26,608 bases of DNA from an uncultured Eubacterium sp. (GCA_947653505.1 CANTHI010000004.1:1-26608), one strand, 5' to 3'. Numbered from the stretch's first letter, positions 16,027 to 25,769 are shown. The notes: a model not told the origin generated them from the sequence alone. A program made the numbers and translations.

Positions 16027-18525
16027 TTATTTCAGAAGTTCAATCCTTCGGAGGGAAAAATCCTGATACCTTCGCGTCAGGTTCGGATTATAATACGGAT
16101 CGCCCGCGCTGATCAGATCTGCCCATCTCGTTGTAAACAGATCGACCTCCTGATGATAGCGCGCCAGCTTCTGCGCCGTATTTTCCGTTCCTCTGGATTT
16201 GTATTCATAATGGTGCAGCATGGCAAACGGATTGTATACCACCAGCTTTCCAATGCGCCTGACTTTCAGGCAGTAATCAATATCGTTGTACGCGATCTGA
16301 AGCTTCGGATCCATACCGCCCGCTTCCTCAAAGACGCTTTTTTTCGTCATCAGACATGCCGCTGTCACTGCGCTGTAATCCTGCGGGCAGAAAATCCGGT
16401 TCTGATATCCTCCGTTTTCCTTTGGAAATCCCTGGAATCCTTCCCCGCAGATCCCGCCCAGACCTACAATCACGCCTGCGTGCTGGATCGTATCGTCAAA
16501 ATAAAACAGTCTGGCTCCGCAAATTCCCACATCCTCACGCATACAATAGCCCAGCATCTCTTCGATAAACTGCGGTGTCATGACTTCTGTATCATTGTTC
16601 AGCAGCAGGATATACTCCCCTTTGGACCTGGAAACACCAAAATTGGTAATTCTGGAATAATTAAACGCATCTTCCCAGACAACAACCCGTATTCTTTTGT
16701 CCTGTGCCTGCAGCTTTTTATAATAAGCAAATGTGCGGTCCTCCACACTGTTGTTTTCTATAATCACAATTTCATAATTCGGATAGGTGCTCTTTGCCAG
16801 TATGGACTGTACACACGTATCCAGATCTCCGATATGATCCTTATTCGGAATATTGATCGATACCAGCGGCGTTTCCTTCCACTGCCAGATCGTATGATAG
16901 ATACCGGGTGTCCGCGAAGGCTCTGCCTGCGCCGGTATCCCCAGCCGTTTATAGTGTTCGTTTAAAATCTTTTCTCCCGCATAACGGGTACGGCCGGCTG
17001 TCTCACGCGCATGATAAACCACACGCGGCAGATGGCCGGTACAGACAGCTGTTTCCGATGCCCGCAGCATATAATCATAAGACGCATCCTCCTGATACGC
17101 CGGATTCCACGGACCGGTCCTTTCCGCCACATCCTCGCGGACAAGCATCAGATGTCCTGTATAATCCGTCGCCCGCAGCATGTCAATATTAAAGTCCGAT
17201 TTAAATACCGGTTCACAGTAAGTCTTTCCATCTCTGGATATCTGATCTTCATCTGTATAGCACAGATCCATCTCCGGCCGCTTTTCCATCATCTGTACGA
17301 CACTGTACAGCGCATCCGGCTCCAGCGTATCCGAAGCGGCAAGCAGTGTAAACCACGATAAATCCTGCGGCTTTTTCGTCTGCGCCATTCCTTCCGCCTG
17401 ATCCGGCTGCATATCCGCCAGTATTTTTGAAATGGCACGGGCTGTCTGGTGAGCCGGATCTTCTTTTACCTCTGCGGAAATGACCCGCAGACGCTCCTGC
17501 GGTATCTGCGGCCGCACCCGTTCCATCAGCTTTGCCTGTTCCTCTGCCGTACATACGACGACCCATTTCCAGTGCGTATACGTCTGATTTTTCAGGGAAG
17601 CTGCCGCTTCCGTCAGATACGGTACATCTTCATATGGCGTCAGCACATAGATCAGAGGCCGGAATCTGACCGGAGTCTTTCTCTGTCTCTCCAGCTCTTT
17701 TTCCGATGGCATATTTTTCCTGCGCCACTTCATATAATTGCCGGTGTCCCCCACCAGCTCATACAATTCGTTGACCGCCCGCACAAAGGTTTTGCGGATG
17801 CCGTTGCGTTTCATATAATAATTTGCTTTTTTTACATACAGCAGCAGACGGTTTTTATCTACCGCACGAAATTCCCTGGTCACGGAATGTTCCCCGTCCG
17901 TAATCTGCAGCAGCATTTTCTTTCTGCCATTGACCGGAATCGTGACGCAGAATCCGCTGTCAGACAGCTGTTTCGTCTCCCGGTATTCCAAGGCGACGTC
18001 CGGTTTTGGAAAATGACTGACCTCACATTTTACCGGCTCTTTCGTCTGGTCAAAGACATTGATTTTGACCGGTTTTGCCGAAGCGGCCCACCCGTTGATC
18101 ACACAGCTGGCTCCGGTAGACTGTACGCCTGTAATCCGGTAGTTCAGCTGCCCCTGCAGCCTGCGCAGCTGGGACACCCGGCGCTCATAGACACGGGTGC
18201 CATCCGCAAGGCACAAAAACAGCCTGCGGTATCTGGACAGATGTGCCGGCAGATGTGCAATGATGACATATTCCCTCGTCACTTTCTGGTCATATTTCAT
18301 ATACTTTTGCCGCACAGACTCATCCGAAAAGCACAGTACCTGTATGTCCAGCCGTTCACAGTCCAGAAAAACCGAAAACCTGCCCTGCAGGCCTGCATCC
18401 GGATCAGTATCATGCGGGTCAGTACCATCTGGCTCCTGACCCTCATACCATCCGGTCAGCACATAGCTGTTATGATCCGCGATATGAAAATGTCCTTCCT
18501 GTACAACAAACCTGTTTTCCATCAT
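16027..18525 (-). CDS. large two-domain GT2 glycosyltransferase with N-terminal beta-type repeats
   Basis: An 832-residue cytoplasmic protein. The first about 240 residues contain two similar units, each with a GW motif (VLTGW near residue 25 and VINGW near 145), followed by a basic linker. A first GT-A domain (about 290-530) has [27 protein letters not shown] and [10 protein letters not shown] second (about 550-790) has [30 protein letters not shown] as the metal-binding motif, [19 protein letters not shown] and [10 protein letters not shown]. Two active sites suggest a polymerising or bifunctional transferase, and the rfb genes on both sides suggest dTDP-rhamnose as donor (inference). I start at ATG 18525, eight nt after AAAGGG, not at a TTG two codons upstream. 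Confidence 0.9.
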   Translation of the reverse strand: MMENRFVVQEGHFHIADHNSYVLTGWYEGQEPDGTDPHDTDPDAGLQGRFSVFLDCERLDIQVLCFSDESVRQKYMKYDQKVTREYVIIAHLPAHLSRYRRLFLCLADGTRVYERRVSQLRRLQGQLNYRITGVQSTGASCVINGWAASAKPVKINVFDQTKEPVKCEVSHFPKPDVALEYRETKQLSDSGFCVTIPVNGRKKMLLQITDGEHSVTREFRAVDKNRLLLYVKKANYYMKRNGIRKTFVRAVNELYELVGDTGNYMKWRRKNMPSEKELERQRKTPVRFRPLIYVLTPYEDVPYLTEAAASLKNQTYTHWKWVVVCTAEEQAKLMERVRPQIPQERLRVISAEVKEDPAHQTARAISKILADMQPDQAEGMAQTKKPQDLSWFTLLAASDTLEPDALYSVVQMMEKRPEMDLCYTDEDQISRDGKTYCEPVFKSDFNIDMLRATDYTGHLMLVREDVAERTGPWNPAYQEDASYDYMLRASETAVCTGHLPRVVYHARETAGRTRYAGEKILNEHYKRLGIPAQAEPSRTPGIYHTIWQWKETPLVSINIPNKDHIGDLDTCVQSILAKSTYPNYEIVIIENNSVEDRTFAYYKKLQAQDKRIRVVVWEDAFNYSRITNFGVSRSKGEYILLLNNDTEVMTPQFIEEMLGYCMREDVGICGARLFYFDDTIQHAGVIVGLGGICGEGFQGFPKENGGYQNRIFCPQDYSAVTAACLMTKKSVFEEAGGMDPKLQIAYNDIDYCLKVRRIGKLVVYNPFAMLHHYEYKSRGTENTAQKLARYHQEVDLFTTRWADLISAGDPYYNPNLTRRYQDFSLRRIELLK

Positions 18526-18537
18526 AGGCAAAGCCCT

Positions 18538-19623
18538 TTAGTTTCCTTTATACATTTCTTCATAATATTTCTGATAATCGCCGCTTGTTACATCTTCCAT
18601 CCATTTTTCATGCTCAAAATACCAGGCAATCGTCTTCTTAATGCCTTCCTTAAACATCGTCTCAGGCTCCCAGCCAATCTCAGAGCGGATCTTGTCCGGC
18701 GCAATCGCATACCGTCTGTCATGTCCCTTGCGGTCTTCGATATACGTAATCAGATCCGTGCTGACCAGTTTTCTGCGTGCGTCATCCTGCGGCAGCATTT
18801 CCAGCAGCGTTTCTATAATCGTATGAATAATCTCAATATTCTGTTTTTCATTATGCCCGCCGATATTGTACGTCTCACCCAGCCGTCCTTTTTCCTGCAC
18901 CAGATCAATCGCCTTTGCGTGATCCTCTACATACAGCCAGTCGCGGACATTTTTCCCATCCCCATAGACCGGCAGCTTTTTCCCGCACAGCGCATTATGG
19001 ATCATCAGCGGAATCAGCTTTTCCGGAAACTGATACGGACCGTAGTTATTGGAACAGTTCGTAATATTCGCCGGAAAATGATACGTATCGACATAAGACT
19101 TTACGAGAAAATCCGAACCCGCTTTGCTGGCGCTGTACGGACTGTGCGGCGCATATGGCGTCGTTTCATAAAAATAACTGCCATCCTCTTCCAGCGAACC
19201 ATATACCTCATCCGTCGAAACATGCAGGAATTTTTTTCCTTCCTTAAAGCTGCCGTCCGCAAGCTCCCATGCTGCTTTTGCACAGTTTAGCATGACAGCC
19301 GTACCCATAACATTTGTCCGGACAAACACCTCCGGATCGCGGATACTGCGGTCTACATGCGTTTCTGCCGCGAAATGCACGACACGGTCAGGATCGTATT
19401 GTTCAAAAATACGCTGTATCGCGGCTTTGTCACAAATATCCGCTTTGATAAACGTATAATTCTCCCTTTTCTCCAGATCCTCCAGATTTGCCAGATTGCC
19501 AGCGTAGGTCAGTGCATCCACGTTGATCACACGGATTTCATCCCCATATTTGTGAAACATATAATGAATATAATTGGAACCGATAAACCCGGCTCCGCCT
19601 GTCACCAGATAAGTCCTAGCCAT
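18538..19623 (-). CDS. rfbB: dTDP-glucose 4,6-dehydratase
   Basis: Second step of dTDP-L-rhamnose synthesis: it converts dTDP-glucose to dTDP-4-keto-6-deoxyglucose with bound NAD. The extended SDR protein of 361 residues opens with YLVTGGAGFIGSN (Rossmann GxxGxxG), carries HFAAETHVDRSI, the catalytic STDEVYG (Asp-Glu pair), the YSASKAGSDF Tyr-x3-Lys and the NNYGPYQFPEKLIPL block. I start at MARTYLV, 30 codons inside the longest open frame, because this is where the family begins and GGAG lies upstream. A 47-bp gap with a strong hairpin separates it from rfbD. The large glycosyltransferase gene begins 12 bp after its stop. Confidence 0.97.
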   Translation of the reverse strand: MARTYLVTGGAGFIGSNYIHYMFHKYGDEIRVINVDALTYAGNLANLEDLEKRENYTFIKADICDKAAIQRIFEQYDPDRVVHFAAETHVDRSIRDPEVFVRTNVMGTAVMLNCAKAAWELADGSFKEGKKFLHVSTDEVYGSLEEDGSYFYETTPYAPHSPYSASKAGSDFLVKSYVDTYHFPANITNCSNNYGPYQFPEKLIPLMIHNALCGKKLPVYGDGKNVRDWLYVEDHAKAIDLVQEKGRLGETYNIGGHNEKQNIEIIHTIIETLLEMLPQDDARRKLVSTDLITYIEDRKGHDRRYAIAPDKIRSEIGWEPETMFKEGIKKTIAWYFEHEKWMEDVTSGDYQKYYEEMYKGN

Positions 19624-19651
19624 TTTTATGCCGTCTCCTTTTCTATCTTCC

Positions 19652-19672
19652 AGCAGGAAGCGCCTTCCTGCT
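19652..19672 (-). other. 9-bp perfect hairpin overlapping the rfbD stop codon
   Basis: The transcribed strand reads AGCAGGAAG-GCG-CTTCCTGCT, nine perfect pairs around a 3-nt loop. The first bases belong to the rfbD stop region and the rest lies in the 47-bp gap before rfbB. A purine-rich stretch, not a T-run, follows, so termination is unlikely. It may protect an mRNA end or tune the ratio of rfbD and rfbB expression. Confidence 0.65.
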
Positions 19673-20513
19673 ATAGTATTTCCTTTAAATATACACTTAA
19701 TGCATCCTGCCACTGCTGCATTTTAAAATCTGTCGTCAGATGCAGCATCTGATTTTCCAGTACGGAATACGCCGGACGCTTTGCCTCAGCCGGAAATTCA
19801 CCGGTTGTAATATATTCCACCTTTGTATCTTTGCCAGCTTGCCGGAAGATCTCCGCGGCAAAATCCGCCCAGCTGCACTGCCCTTCGCAGGTACCATGAA
19901 ACACACCATAATTATCCGTCGGCTCCAGCACATGCATCATTTTTGCCAGCTGCCCTGCACTGGTCGGCGTTCCGGTCTGGTCCCCGACGACGCGCACCTG
20001 TTTTTGCGATTCTGCCAGGCGCAGCATCGTAGCGGCAAAATTTTTGCCTTCCCCGTACAGCCATGCCGTACGTATGATAAAATAACGGTCTGCAAAATCC
20101 CGTACAAACTGTTCGCCTGCCAGCTTCGTAGAGCCATAGACGCTCTGCGGACCCGGCTGGTCCGTCTCCACGTATGGCCGGTCCGCGTCACCGGAAAATA
20201 CATAATCCGTAGAGATCTGAAACAGCTTCGCCCCGGTTTCCCGCGCCGCGATAGCCAGATTTCTCGCGCCCAGCGCATTGATCTGAAACGCTGTTTCATA
20301 TTCAGACTCGCACCGGTCCACCGCAGTCATCGCCGCGCAGTTCATAATCACATCCGGCCTTTTCTCCCGCACACGCTGCATGACCGCGTCCAGATCTGTA
20401 ATATCCAGATCCGGCATATCCGTATTGATAATCTGTACCGGTTCTCCTTCGTATTCCCGATTTAATGCCCGTCCAAGCTGCCCGTTACATCCGGTGATCA
20501 ACAGTTTTTTCAT
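19671..20513 (-). CDS. rfbD: dTDP-4-dehydrorhamnose reductase
   Basis: Last step of dTDP-L-rhamnose synthesis: NAD(P)H-dependent reduction of dTDP-4-keto-L-rhamnose. The 280-residue SDR protein starts with KLLITGCNGQLGRAL, has DLDITD, NCAAMTAVDRCE, the STDYVFSG block, and the catalytic Tyr and Lys in VYGSTK (Y126, K130). It is full length for the family. The ATG follows TTAGGAG at about 9 nt. It is the first rfb gene, 63 bp after the HPr gene. That gap contains a 12-bp palindrome (CTGTCCGGACAG, 20563-20574) but no clear promoter or terminator, so it may be read through from the upstream operon. Confidence 0.96.
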   Translation of the reverse strand: MKKLLITGCNGQLGRALNREYEGEPVQIINTDMPDLDITDLDAVMQRVREKRPDVIMNCAAMTAVDRCESEYETAFQINALGARNLAIAARETGAKLFQISTDYVFSGDADRPYVETDQPGPQSVYGSTKLAGEQFVRDFADRYFIIRTAWLYGEGKNFAATMLRLAESQKQVRVVGDQTGTPTSAGQLAKMMHVLEPTDNYGVFHGTCEGQCSWADFAAEIFRQAGKDTKVEYITTGEFPAEAKRPAYSVLENQMLHLTTDFKMQQWQDALSVYLKEIL

Positions 20514-20576
20514 GACTGATTCTCCTAATCTTGTTATTTTCGTAGCTGTTTTGACGACTGCTCTGTCCGGACAGGT

Positions 20577-20843
20577 CTACTCTCCGAGTCCGGACTCGAT
20601 CAGTCTGACCATTTCTTTTAAAGCTTTCTCTTCATCCTCGCCTTCGCAAATCAGCTCGATTTCATCCCCGCTCTTAATGCAGGCGCCTAGTACGCTTAAA
20701 ACACTTTTCGCATTCGCAATATTTTCTCCGCCATATTTAAATGTAATTACGGAGCCGTATTCGATCGCATTTTTACATAAAACTCCTGCAGGACGCAGAT
20801 GCAGCCCTGTAGGATTTTTTATCTTTACCTTTTGACTAACCAT
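20577..20843 (-). CDS. ptsH: HPr family phosphocarrier protein
   Basis: A complete 88-residue HPr. HPr passes phosphate from Enzyme I to sugar-specific Enzymes II, and in Gram-positives its serine form controls carbon catabolite repression. The phosphorylatable histidine is H15 in GLHLRPAG. The regulatory serine equals S47 in NAKSVL, one position later than B. subtilis S46 because of a one-residue insertion. Both sites are present, so it looks functional and is not a Crh-type paralogue that has lost the histidine. It lies 11 bp after glmM and is probably co-transcribed with it. Placement next to the GlcNAc-1-P supply gene is suggestive of coupling carbon status with cell-wall synthesis (inference). 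No Enzyme I gene is in the window. Confidence 0.93.
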   Translation of the reverse strand: MVSQKVKIKNPTGLHLRPAGVLCKNAIEYGSVITFKYGGENIANAKSVLSVLGACIKSGDEIELICEGEDEEKALKEMVRLIESGLGE

Positions 20844-20854
20844 CTTTCTTACCC

Positions 20855-22204
20855 CTATAACATGATTTTTGTAATTAAATCTGCCAGATTTCTGGCTTCC
20901 TGATCGATCTCCTGCTGATTTTTTCCTTCTATCATAACACGCACCAGCGGCTCGGTTCCGGATGGCCGGATCAGCACCCTGCCTTCTCCGTGAAACTTCT
21001 GCTCCAGCTGCGTCACTGCCTCTGCGATCTCCGCATATTCCATATAATGTTCTTTTTTATGATTCGGCACCTTTGCGTTAACAAGCGCCTGCGGATAAAT
21101 CTCCATCACCGAAGCCAGCTCCGAGAGCTTTTTCCCGGTATCCACCATGACTTCCAGCACATGCAGCGCGCTCAGCAGGCCGTCTCCGGTTGTATTGTCA
21201 TCCAGAAAAATAATATGGCCGGACTGCTCTCCACCGATATTATAACCATTTTCCCGCATATTTTCCAGCACATAACGGTCCCCGACTTTTGTCTTCTCCA
21301 CATGAATGCCGTTTTTCTGCCCCATAATCGTAAAACCAAGATTGCTCATGACCGTAACGACAATGGTATCTTTTTTCAGCGTCCCCTTCTGCTTCATATA
21401 ATTACCGCAGATTGCCATCAGCTGGTCCCCGTCTACGAGATTGCCCTGCTCGTCGACGGCCAGCAGCCGGTCCGCATCCCCGTCAAACGCAAGCCCGATA
21501 TCAGCTTTTTCATAGACTACCCTCGCTTTTAACTCATCCATATGCGTAGAACCACAGTTCGCGTTGATATTTGTCCCATCCGGATTCGTATGAATCGGAA
21601 TCAGCTCTGCTCCCAGTTCTCTCAGTGCCTTCACCGACGTATAGTATGCAGCTCCTTCCGCACAGTCTGCTACGATTTTCAGCCCGCTCAGATTCACAGG
21701 CACACACTTTTTCACAAACTTCACATACTCATCCCGGATATCAAACCGGTAATCAATCCTGCCTACGCCGGAGCCAATCGGAAGCGTCACATCCTTCATA
21801 TGATTGCGGATCATCGCCTCAATCTCGTCTTCCAGCTCATCTGACAGCTTATACCCGTCCCCGTTGAAAAATTTAATGCCGTTAAATTCCATCGGGTTAT
21901 GCGACGCCGAAATCACGACTCCGGCATCCACCTTGTGTCTCCTTGTCAGATAAGCTACTGCCGGGGTCGGCAGCACTCCTACATAAATCGCATTCGCTCC
22001 CACCGAACAAATACCCGCCATCAGCGCACTGGCCAGCATTCCGCCAGAAATACGGGTATCACAGCCAACGATCAGCGTCGGCTGATGCTCCTTTTCCTTT
22101 GTCAGCACATATGCGCCAGCCTGCCCGAGCTGTGTCGCCAGCTCAATCGTAAGTTCAGCTCCCGCAACACCTCTCACACCATCTGTTCCAAACATTCTGC
22201 CCAT
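20855..22204 (-). CDS. glmM: phosphoglucosamine mutase
   Basis: Converts glucosamine-6-phosphate to glucosamine-1-phosphate, the route to UDP-GlcNAc for peptidoglycan and glycopolymers. The 449-residue protein has [12 protein letters not shown] at the N-terminus, the phosphoserine loop VVISASHNP with S101 as the catalytic serine, the metal-binding DGDADR, the GGEQSGHI sugar-binding loop and the phosphate-binding [12 protein letters not shown] near the end. It lies downstream of cdaA-cdaR, a classical arrangement in Gram-positives, where CdaA activity is known to be linked to GlmM. The start ATG has GGAGG about 10 nt upstream. A 190-bp gap with an imperfect hairpin separates it from cdaR. Confidence 0.98.
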   Translation of the reverse strand: MGRMFGTDGVRGVAGAELTIELATQLGQAGAYVLTKEKEHQPTLIVGCDTRISGGMLASALMAGICSVGANAIYVGVLPTPAVAYLTRRHKVDAGVVISASHNPMEFNGIKFFNGDGYKLSDELEDEIEAMIRNHMKDVTLPIGSGVGRIDYRFDIRDEYVKFVKKCVPVNLSGLKIVADCAEGAAYYTSVKALRELGAELIPIHTNPDGTNINANCGSTHMDELKARVVYEKADIGLAFDGDADRLLAVDEQGNLVDGDQLMAICGNYMKQKGTLKKDTIVVTVMSNLGFTIMGQKNGIHVEKTKVGDRYVLENMRENGYNIGGEQSGHIIFLDDNTTGDGLLSALHVLEVMVDTGKKLSELASVMEIYPQALVNAKVPNHKKEHYMEYAEIAEAVTQLEQKFHGEGRVLIRPSGTEPLVRVMIEGKNQQEIDQEARNLADLITKIML

Positions 22205-22237
22205 TTCTGTTCATCCTCCAAATCTGATATCTGCTTA

Positions 22238-22270
22238 GAACCATCCGGCGGTTCACCCGCTGAACGGTTC
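22238..22270 (-). promoter_or_regulatory. imperfect hairpin in the cdaR-glmM gap
   Basis: The two arms GAACC..T.C.GCGG (14 nt each) pair at 11 of 14 positions around a 5-nt loop. It sits 34 nt upstream of the glmM start, close to the ribosome binding site. It has no T-run after it in the direction of transcription. It may act as an mRNA structure that controls glmM translation or a processing site. The rest of the gap (22271-22394) contains a further distant 10-bp inverted repeat (22304-22313 and 22350-22359, one mismatch) but no evident terminator. Confidence 0.4.
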
Positions 22271-22394
22271 CATTTTATTTTTACATCTGGTTCAGCTGTC
22301 AGAACTGACCAGCTACTGCCCATCCAGTTCCTTACTTCGTCTGCTTACTGCTGGTCTGTATTCACCTGACTGGCTGCTGTTCTTCTAATATCAC

Positions 22395-23846
22395 CTAATC
22401 AGCCTCTTCCGGCGAATCCTCTTTCGGATCTGCCTGCGTATCCTTATGCTGATTTTCTTCCGGGCCGTTTCCCGGTTCCGCCATAACAGGCTCATCTGTT
22501 CCTGTATCGGTATCCGGTTCCGGTTCCGGTTCTGATCCTGTATCCGGCGGATTATTTTCCGGCGAATCGTCGCCGGTATCTCCCTCAGGATCGTCATTTT
22601 CAACAGAGCTGATCGTAAATGACACCATCGTCTCCCCTACCACATATTTACTGCTGTCCAGCGACAGCTGCAGCTGTCTGACATGTCTGCCGGCCGCAAG
22701 TCCGCTGACATCCAGCACCGGACGCAATGCCGTCACGGTCAGCTTATCCAGATCATCTGCCAGACCATAAATCTCTATTTCCACATTTCTTTCGTTATAA
22801 TCAATCTGGTAGCCTTCCCGCAGATCGTCCACGCCGATATTTCTGACCGGAACCGTAAATACCCTGCGTTCCAGCTGCTCGACATCAATCTTTACCGTAA
22901 CCAGCGCCTCCATTGATTTAATCAGCGACACGCCATTTGGCAGATACTGATTTAAGTCTACCTTCTGCTCAAATTTCTCGTCCGCTCCTTCCACATTGAT
23001 CACATCCTCCGGAATTACAATGGCGCTGATCGAATTTAAAATATCGGACTTTCCTTTGATCGTCACCTCCGCAGGCTCCGCGGCCGTCGAGATTACCTCA
23101 AATCCATCCGCCGGTTTTCCGCTGTAGCTGACTTTAACCGGAACCGTTTTCTGCGATACGATTCCTGCCTTTACCGTTACGATATCCAGACTCAGCGTAA
23201 GCCTTGTCGCGTCTACAATTTCCCCGTTTTCATCCAGCAGCATCGGTACGGCACTGTCGGAAATATCCGTACTCATATTGGAAACATCAATCGCAGCTTC
23301 CACAGAATCTATCCTTGACACGACTTCTTTTGGTCCTGATACCCATAACCGGTTTGGTTCTACGACCATAGAACCAAGCGCATATCCTTCCGCCACTTCC
23401 CCCTGTGCGACTGGCAGAATGACAAATGCCTGCCGCATCAGATCTTCCAGTATAACACTGATCTGCCTGGTCCGCTTACTAATCTTAAGATCATTGGCAT
23501 GACGCAGCGCGATGATTTCTACCGGTACGATATTTTCGTCCTCTCCCTGTATGAGTCTGGACATATCCGCCACCGCTTTAAAATCCGAGCTGCTCAGTTC
23601 ATCCACAATACTCCGGTTTCCCAGTACATTAAACGTGACATTCGCGGAATCCGACTCTATCTCGTAATATTTATTCGCTGCTTCAATGACTTCTTCATTT
23701 TCAATGGTTATCGCGATTGTAAACCGTTTGTTCGTCACCGGATCATCCAGATTGACAACCATCGTCCACATCGTAACCGCAAAGACAAGTGCCAGCAGCT
23801 TAAGGCCCAGATTCCTAGTCAGCATTTTTACGACGTTTCTTAGCAT
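22395..23846 (-). CDS. cdaR: CdaR, YbbR-domain regulator of the diadenylate cyclase
   Basis: A membrane-anchored extracellular protein that binds and modulates CdaA in Gram-positives. The 483-residue protein has a single N-terminal membrane segment (about 12-33, LGLKLLALVFAVTMWTMVV) and a series of YbbR-type beta domains, about four (roughly 45-130, 135-225, 235-320, 330-415), recognisable from repeated VxVxxxGxxxxG-like units. It ends in an acidic, proline-rich, low-complexity tail of about 66 residues (SEPEPEPDTDTGTDEP region). The ATG follows AAGGAGG at 7 nt, and the start overlaps the cdaA 3' end by 32 bp, a usual coupled arrangement. The long tail is unusual; see findings. Confidence 0.93.
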   Translation of the reverse strand: MLRNVVKMLTRNLGLKLLALVFAVTMWTMVVNLDDPVTNKRFTIAITIENEEVIEAANKYYEIESDSANVTFNVLGNRSIVDELSSSDFKAVADMSRLIQGEDENIVPVEIIALRHANDLKISKRTRQISVILEDLMRQAFVILPVAQGEVAEGYALGSMVVEPNRLWVSGPKEVVSRIDSVEAAIDVSNMSTDISDSAVPMLLDENGEIVDATRLTLSLDIVTVKAGIVSQKTVPVKVSYSGKPADGFEVISTAAEPAEVTIKGKSDILNSISAIVIPEDVINVEGADEKFEQKVDLNQYLPNGVSLIKSMEALVTVKIDVEQLERRVFTVPVRNIGVDDLREGYQIDYNERNVEIEIYGLADDLDKLTVTALRPVLDVSGLAAGRHVRQLQLSLDSSKYVVGETMVSFTISSVENDDPEGDTGDDSPENNPPDTGSEPEPEPDTDTGTDEPVMAEPGNGPEENQHKDTQADPKEDSPEEAD

Positions 23847-24729
23847 CCTTCAGCCTCCTTTGCAGTATCTGCAGCCGGGATTGTTCCGTCTCTGCATTTT
23901 GTATGATTTTCAGATGTTCCCGCAATCCGTCCTGATCCAGATTCCGGTAAATTTTCCCCGTCTTTGCGACAGATACCGCTCCGGTTTCCTCGGATACAAT
24001 AATTGTCAGGGAATCACTAACCTCGCTGATCCCGATCGCCGCCCGGTGTCTGGTCCCCAGCTCTTTGCTGATCGTCATGCTGTCCGACAGCGGCAGGTAG
24101 CACGTAGCAGCCACGACACGGTTTCCGCGGACAATAATCGCTCCGTCATGCAGCGGCGTATTTTTCTCAAAAATATTGATTAACAGCTGGCTCGTTAACA
24201 GGGAATCCAGCTCAATGCCAGTACGCTCATATTCCGTCAGCACGATATCCTGTTCTACGACAATCAGCGCCCCTGTCTTTACCTTTCCCATCTCAAAAGA
24301 AGCCTTCACAAGCTCATTGATCGTCCGGTCACTAAATCTGCCGGAATCCTGCGACGTTCCAAAATCAAACAGCGCCGTTACAAATTTTTTCCTCCCAAGC
24401 TGATCCAGCGCTTTTCGCAGCTCCGGCTGGAAAATCACCGCCAGCGCAGTCAGAGCAACATCCACCGTCCTGCTGGCCAGCCAGAGTATCGTATTCATCT
24501 GAAATACTCCCGCTACAAGAATAAACAACAGAATTACAACAATTCCTTTAAACAGCATCCACGCGCGTGTTCCTTTGATCCATACGAGCACATGATAAAA
24601 TAAAAACGTAATAATAAAAATCTCTATCACGTCCGTAACTCTTATTTTCTGCGGAGTAATCAGATACTTTTCCGCAAATCCCTGTATGATACTGATAAAT
24701 GCCTGCACAGCTTCACATCCTTCCCACAC
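23815..24729 (-). CDS. cdaA: membrane diadenylate cyclase CdaA
   Basis: Makes c-di-AMP from two ATP. Three N-terminal membrane segments (about 33-52, 57-78 and 80-100) precede the DAC (DisA_N) domain. The catalytic motifs are intact: DGAIIVRG with D195-G196-A197 and GTRHRAAIG with R227-H228-R229. The remaining C-terminal about 40 residues form a charged helix (EQSRLQILQRRLKDAKKRR). Start choice is uncertain: the first candidate is a GTG at 24729 with AGGGG upstream, but a GTG at 24708 has AAGGA nine nt upstream and gives an N-terminus closer to the family length. It follows the 336-residue membrane protein by 20 bp and overlaps cdaR. Confidence 0.95.
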   Translation of the reverse strand: MWEGCEAVQAFISIIQGFAEKYLITPQKIRVTDVIEIFIITFLFYHVLVWIKGTRAWMLFKGIVVILLFILVAGVFQMNTILWLASRTVDVALTALAVIFQPELRKALDQLGRKKFVTALFDFGTSQDSGRFSDRTINELVKASFEMGKVKTGALIVVEQDIVLTEYERTGIELDSLLTSQLLINIFEKNTPLHDGAIIVRGNRVVAATCYLPLSDSMTISKELGTRHRAAIGISEVSDSLTIIVSEETGAVSVAKTGKIYRNLDQDGLREHLKIIQNAETEQSRLQILQRRLKDAKKRRKNAD

Positions 24730-24749
24730 AGCACACCCCTGCCGTTGCT

Positions 24750-25760
24750 CTATTCATCTTCCGCATCAAGCTCCATATCTTCCATCAGCTCCTGCCTGGT
24801 CACTGCATCCCGCTGCATCCGCCGGCTTTTGCTGCTGTCACTGATCTTTTTCACTGTCTTTGCCTTTGCCGGCACATACCTTTTGGGTACTGCTTTCACA
24901 TAATAATAATATTCGTCATCTTCAAACTGTACCCGCTCCGTCCTTGTATAATCCAGATTAAAGCAAAAGAACTGCAGAATCAGCAGCAACAGTACACTGA
25001 CCGCACATCCGGCTGTCAAACGCAGGGTCATACTGCTCATACCGATCTCCAGATAACCTGCAAAAAAAACTACATACTGTGTCAGCATTCCGATGATAAT
25101 TGCAATCGTCCACGCATAGTCAGCAGAAAGCCTGCGGATTACATATACGACCAATGTAATCAGCACAAATACAGCAATCGTCAGATACATCTCGCGGTTT
25201 CCGGTAAACTGCTTGAGAATCTCCTGAAATTTTCCAATCAGCTCTTCCTCTTCCCCCGTTGCGCCAAGCTTCGTCTCATTCTCCGTAATCCCCTGTAGAA
25301 AATAATACGTAATCACACCACAAATCGTCGGGATCACCGCTACCGGGTGCTGTAGCAATCCGTTCGCCGCCGGTACCGCATACGGGATGCCAAGCGCACA
25401 CGCCATCGGCGTCAGCAGCGCATTCCACGCACATCCGGGTGCAAACCGGAAGTACAGCAGATACATGACGGCAAACAGCACAAACATGATAACACCTGCC
25501 GGCATCGATAAGGCATAGCAGTGCAACGTAATCAGCGCTCCCGCCACAAACAGCATCACACCCACCGGAAGTATGGAACAGACCAGCGCCAGAATCAGCA
25601 GCAGCGGCAGACTGTCCAGCCGCTCCATATAACCAGTCTTACGATTGATCATCATAAAAGCCGCAAACGCAAACAGGAATTTAAAAACCGGCAGCAGATA
25701 AAGCTCATATTTCCCATAAAAGCTGCGGATTCCTTCCCGAAATTCCAATAAAACTGTCAT
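24750..25760 (-). CDS. polytopic membrane protein of unknown function upstream of cdaA
   Basis: A 336-residue protein with about nine or ten hydrophobic segments. A charged loop at about 165-195 (TGEEEELIGKFQEILKQF) and a charged C-terminal tail of about 60 residues, beginning with YYYYVKAVPKRYVPAK and ending DMELDAEDE, are both rich in Lys and Glu. No catalytic motif is visible. It starts at an ATG with GGAGG five nt upstream, 9 bp after the stop of the preceding gene, and is followed by cdaA after 20 bp. Position suggests a membrane partner or regulator of the c-di-AMP system. I know of no assigned function for such cdaA neighbours, and homology to ABC-permease-like proteins is only a possibility. 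Confidence 0.85.
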   Translation of the reverse strand: MTVLLEFREGIRSFYGKYELYLLPVFKFLFAFAAFMMINRKTGYMERLDSLPLLLILALVCSILPVGVMLFVAGALITLHCYALSMPAGVIMFVLFAVMYLLYFRFAPGCAWNALLTPMACALGIPYAVPAANGLLQHPVAVIPTICGVITYYFLQGITENETKLGATGEEEELIGKFQEILKQFTGNREMYLTIAVFVLITLVVYVIRRLSADYAWTIAIIIGMLTQYVVFFAGYLEIGMSSMTLRLTAGCAVSVLLLLILQFFCFNLDYTRTERVQFEDDEYYYYVKAVPKRYVPAKAKTVKKISDSSKSRRMQRDAVTRQELMEDMELDAEDE

Positions 25761-25769
25761 GCTATCCTC

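Noticed and set aside
15907..16965. 352-codon plus-strand open frame opposite rfbA and the glycosyltransferase
   Set aside because: Antisense shadow of well-supported genes; rich in His, Ile, Arg and Cys in the way such shadows are.
17449..19290. 613-codon plus-strand open frame opposite the large glycosyltransferase and rfbB
   Set aside because: It is antisense to two genes with clear family motifs, has no ribosome binding site of note and its protein looks unlike any family; it results from codon bias on the other strand.
20563..20574. 12-bp palindrome CTGTCCGGACAG after the HPr gene as a terminator
   Set aside because: As RNA it gives only about a 4-bp stem and no T-run follows.
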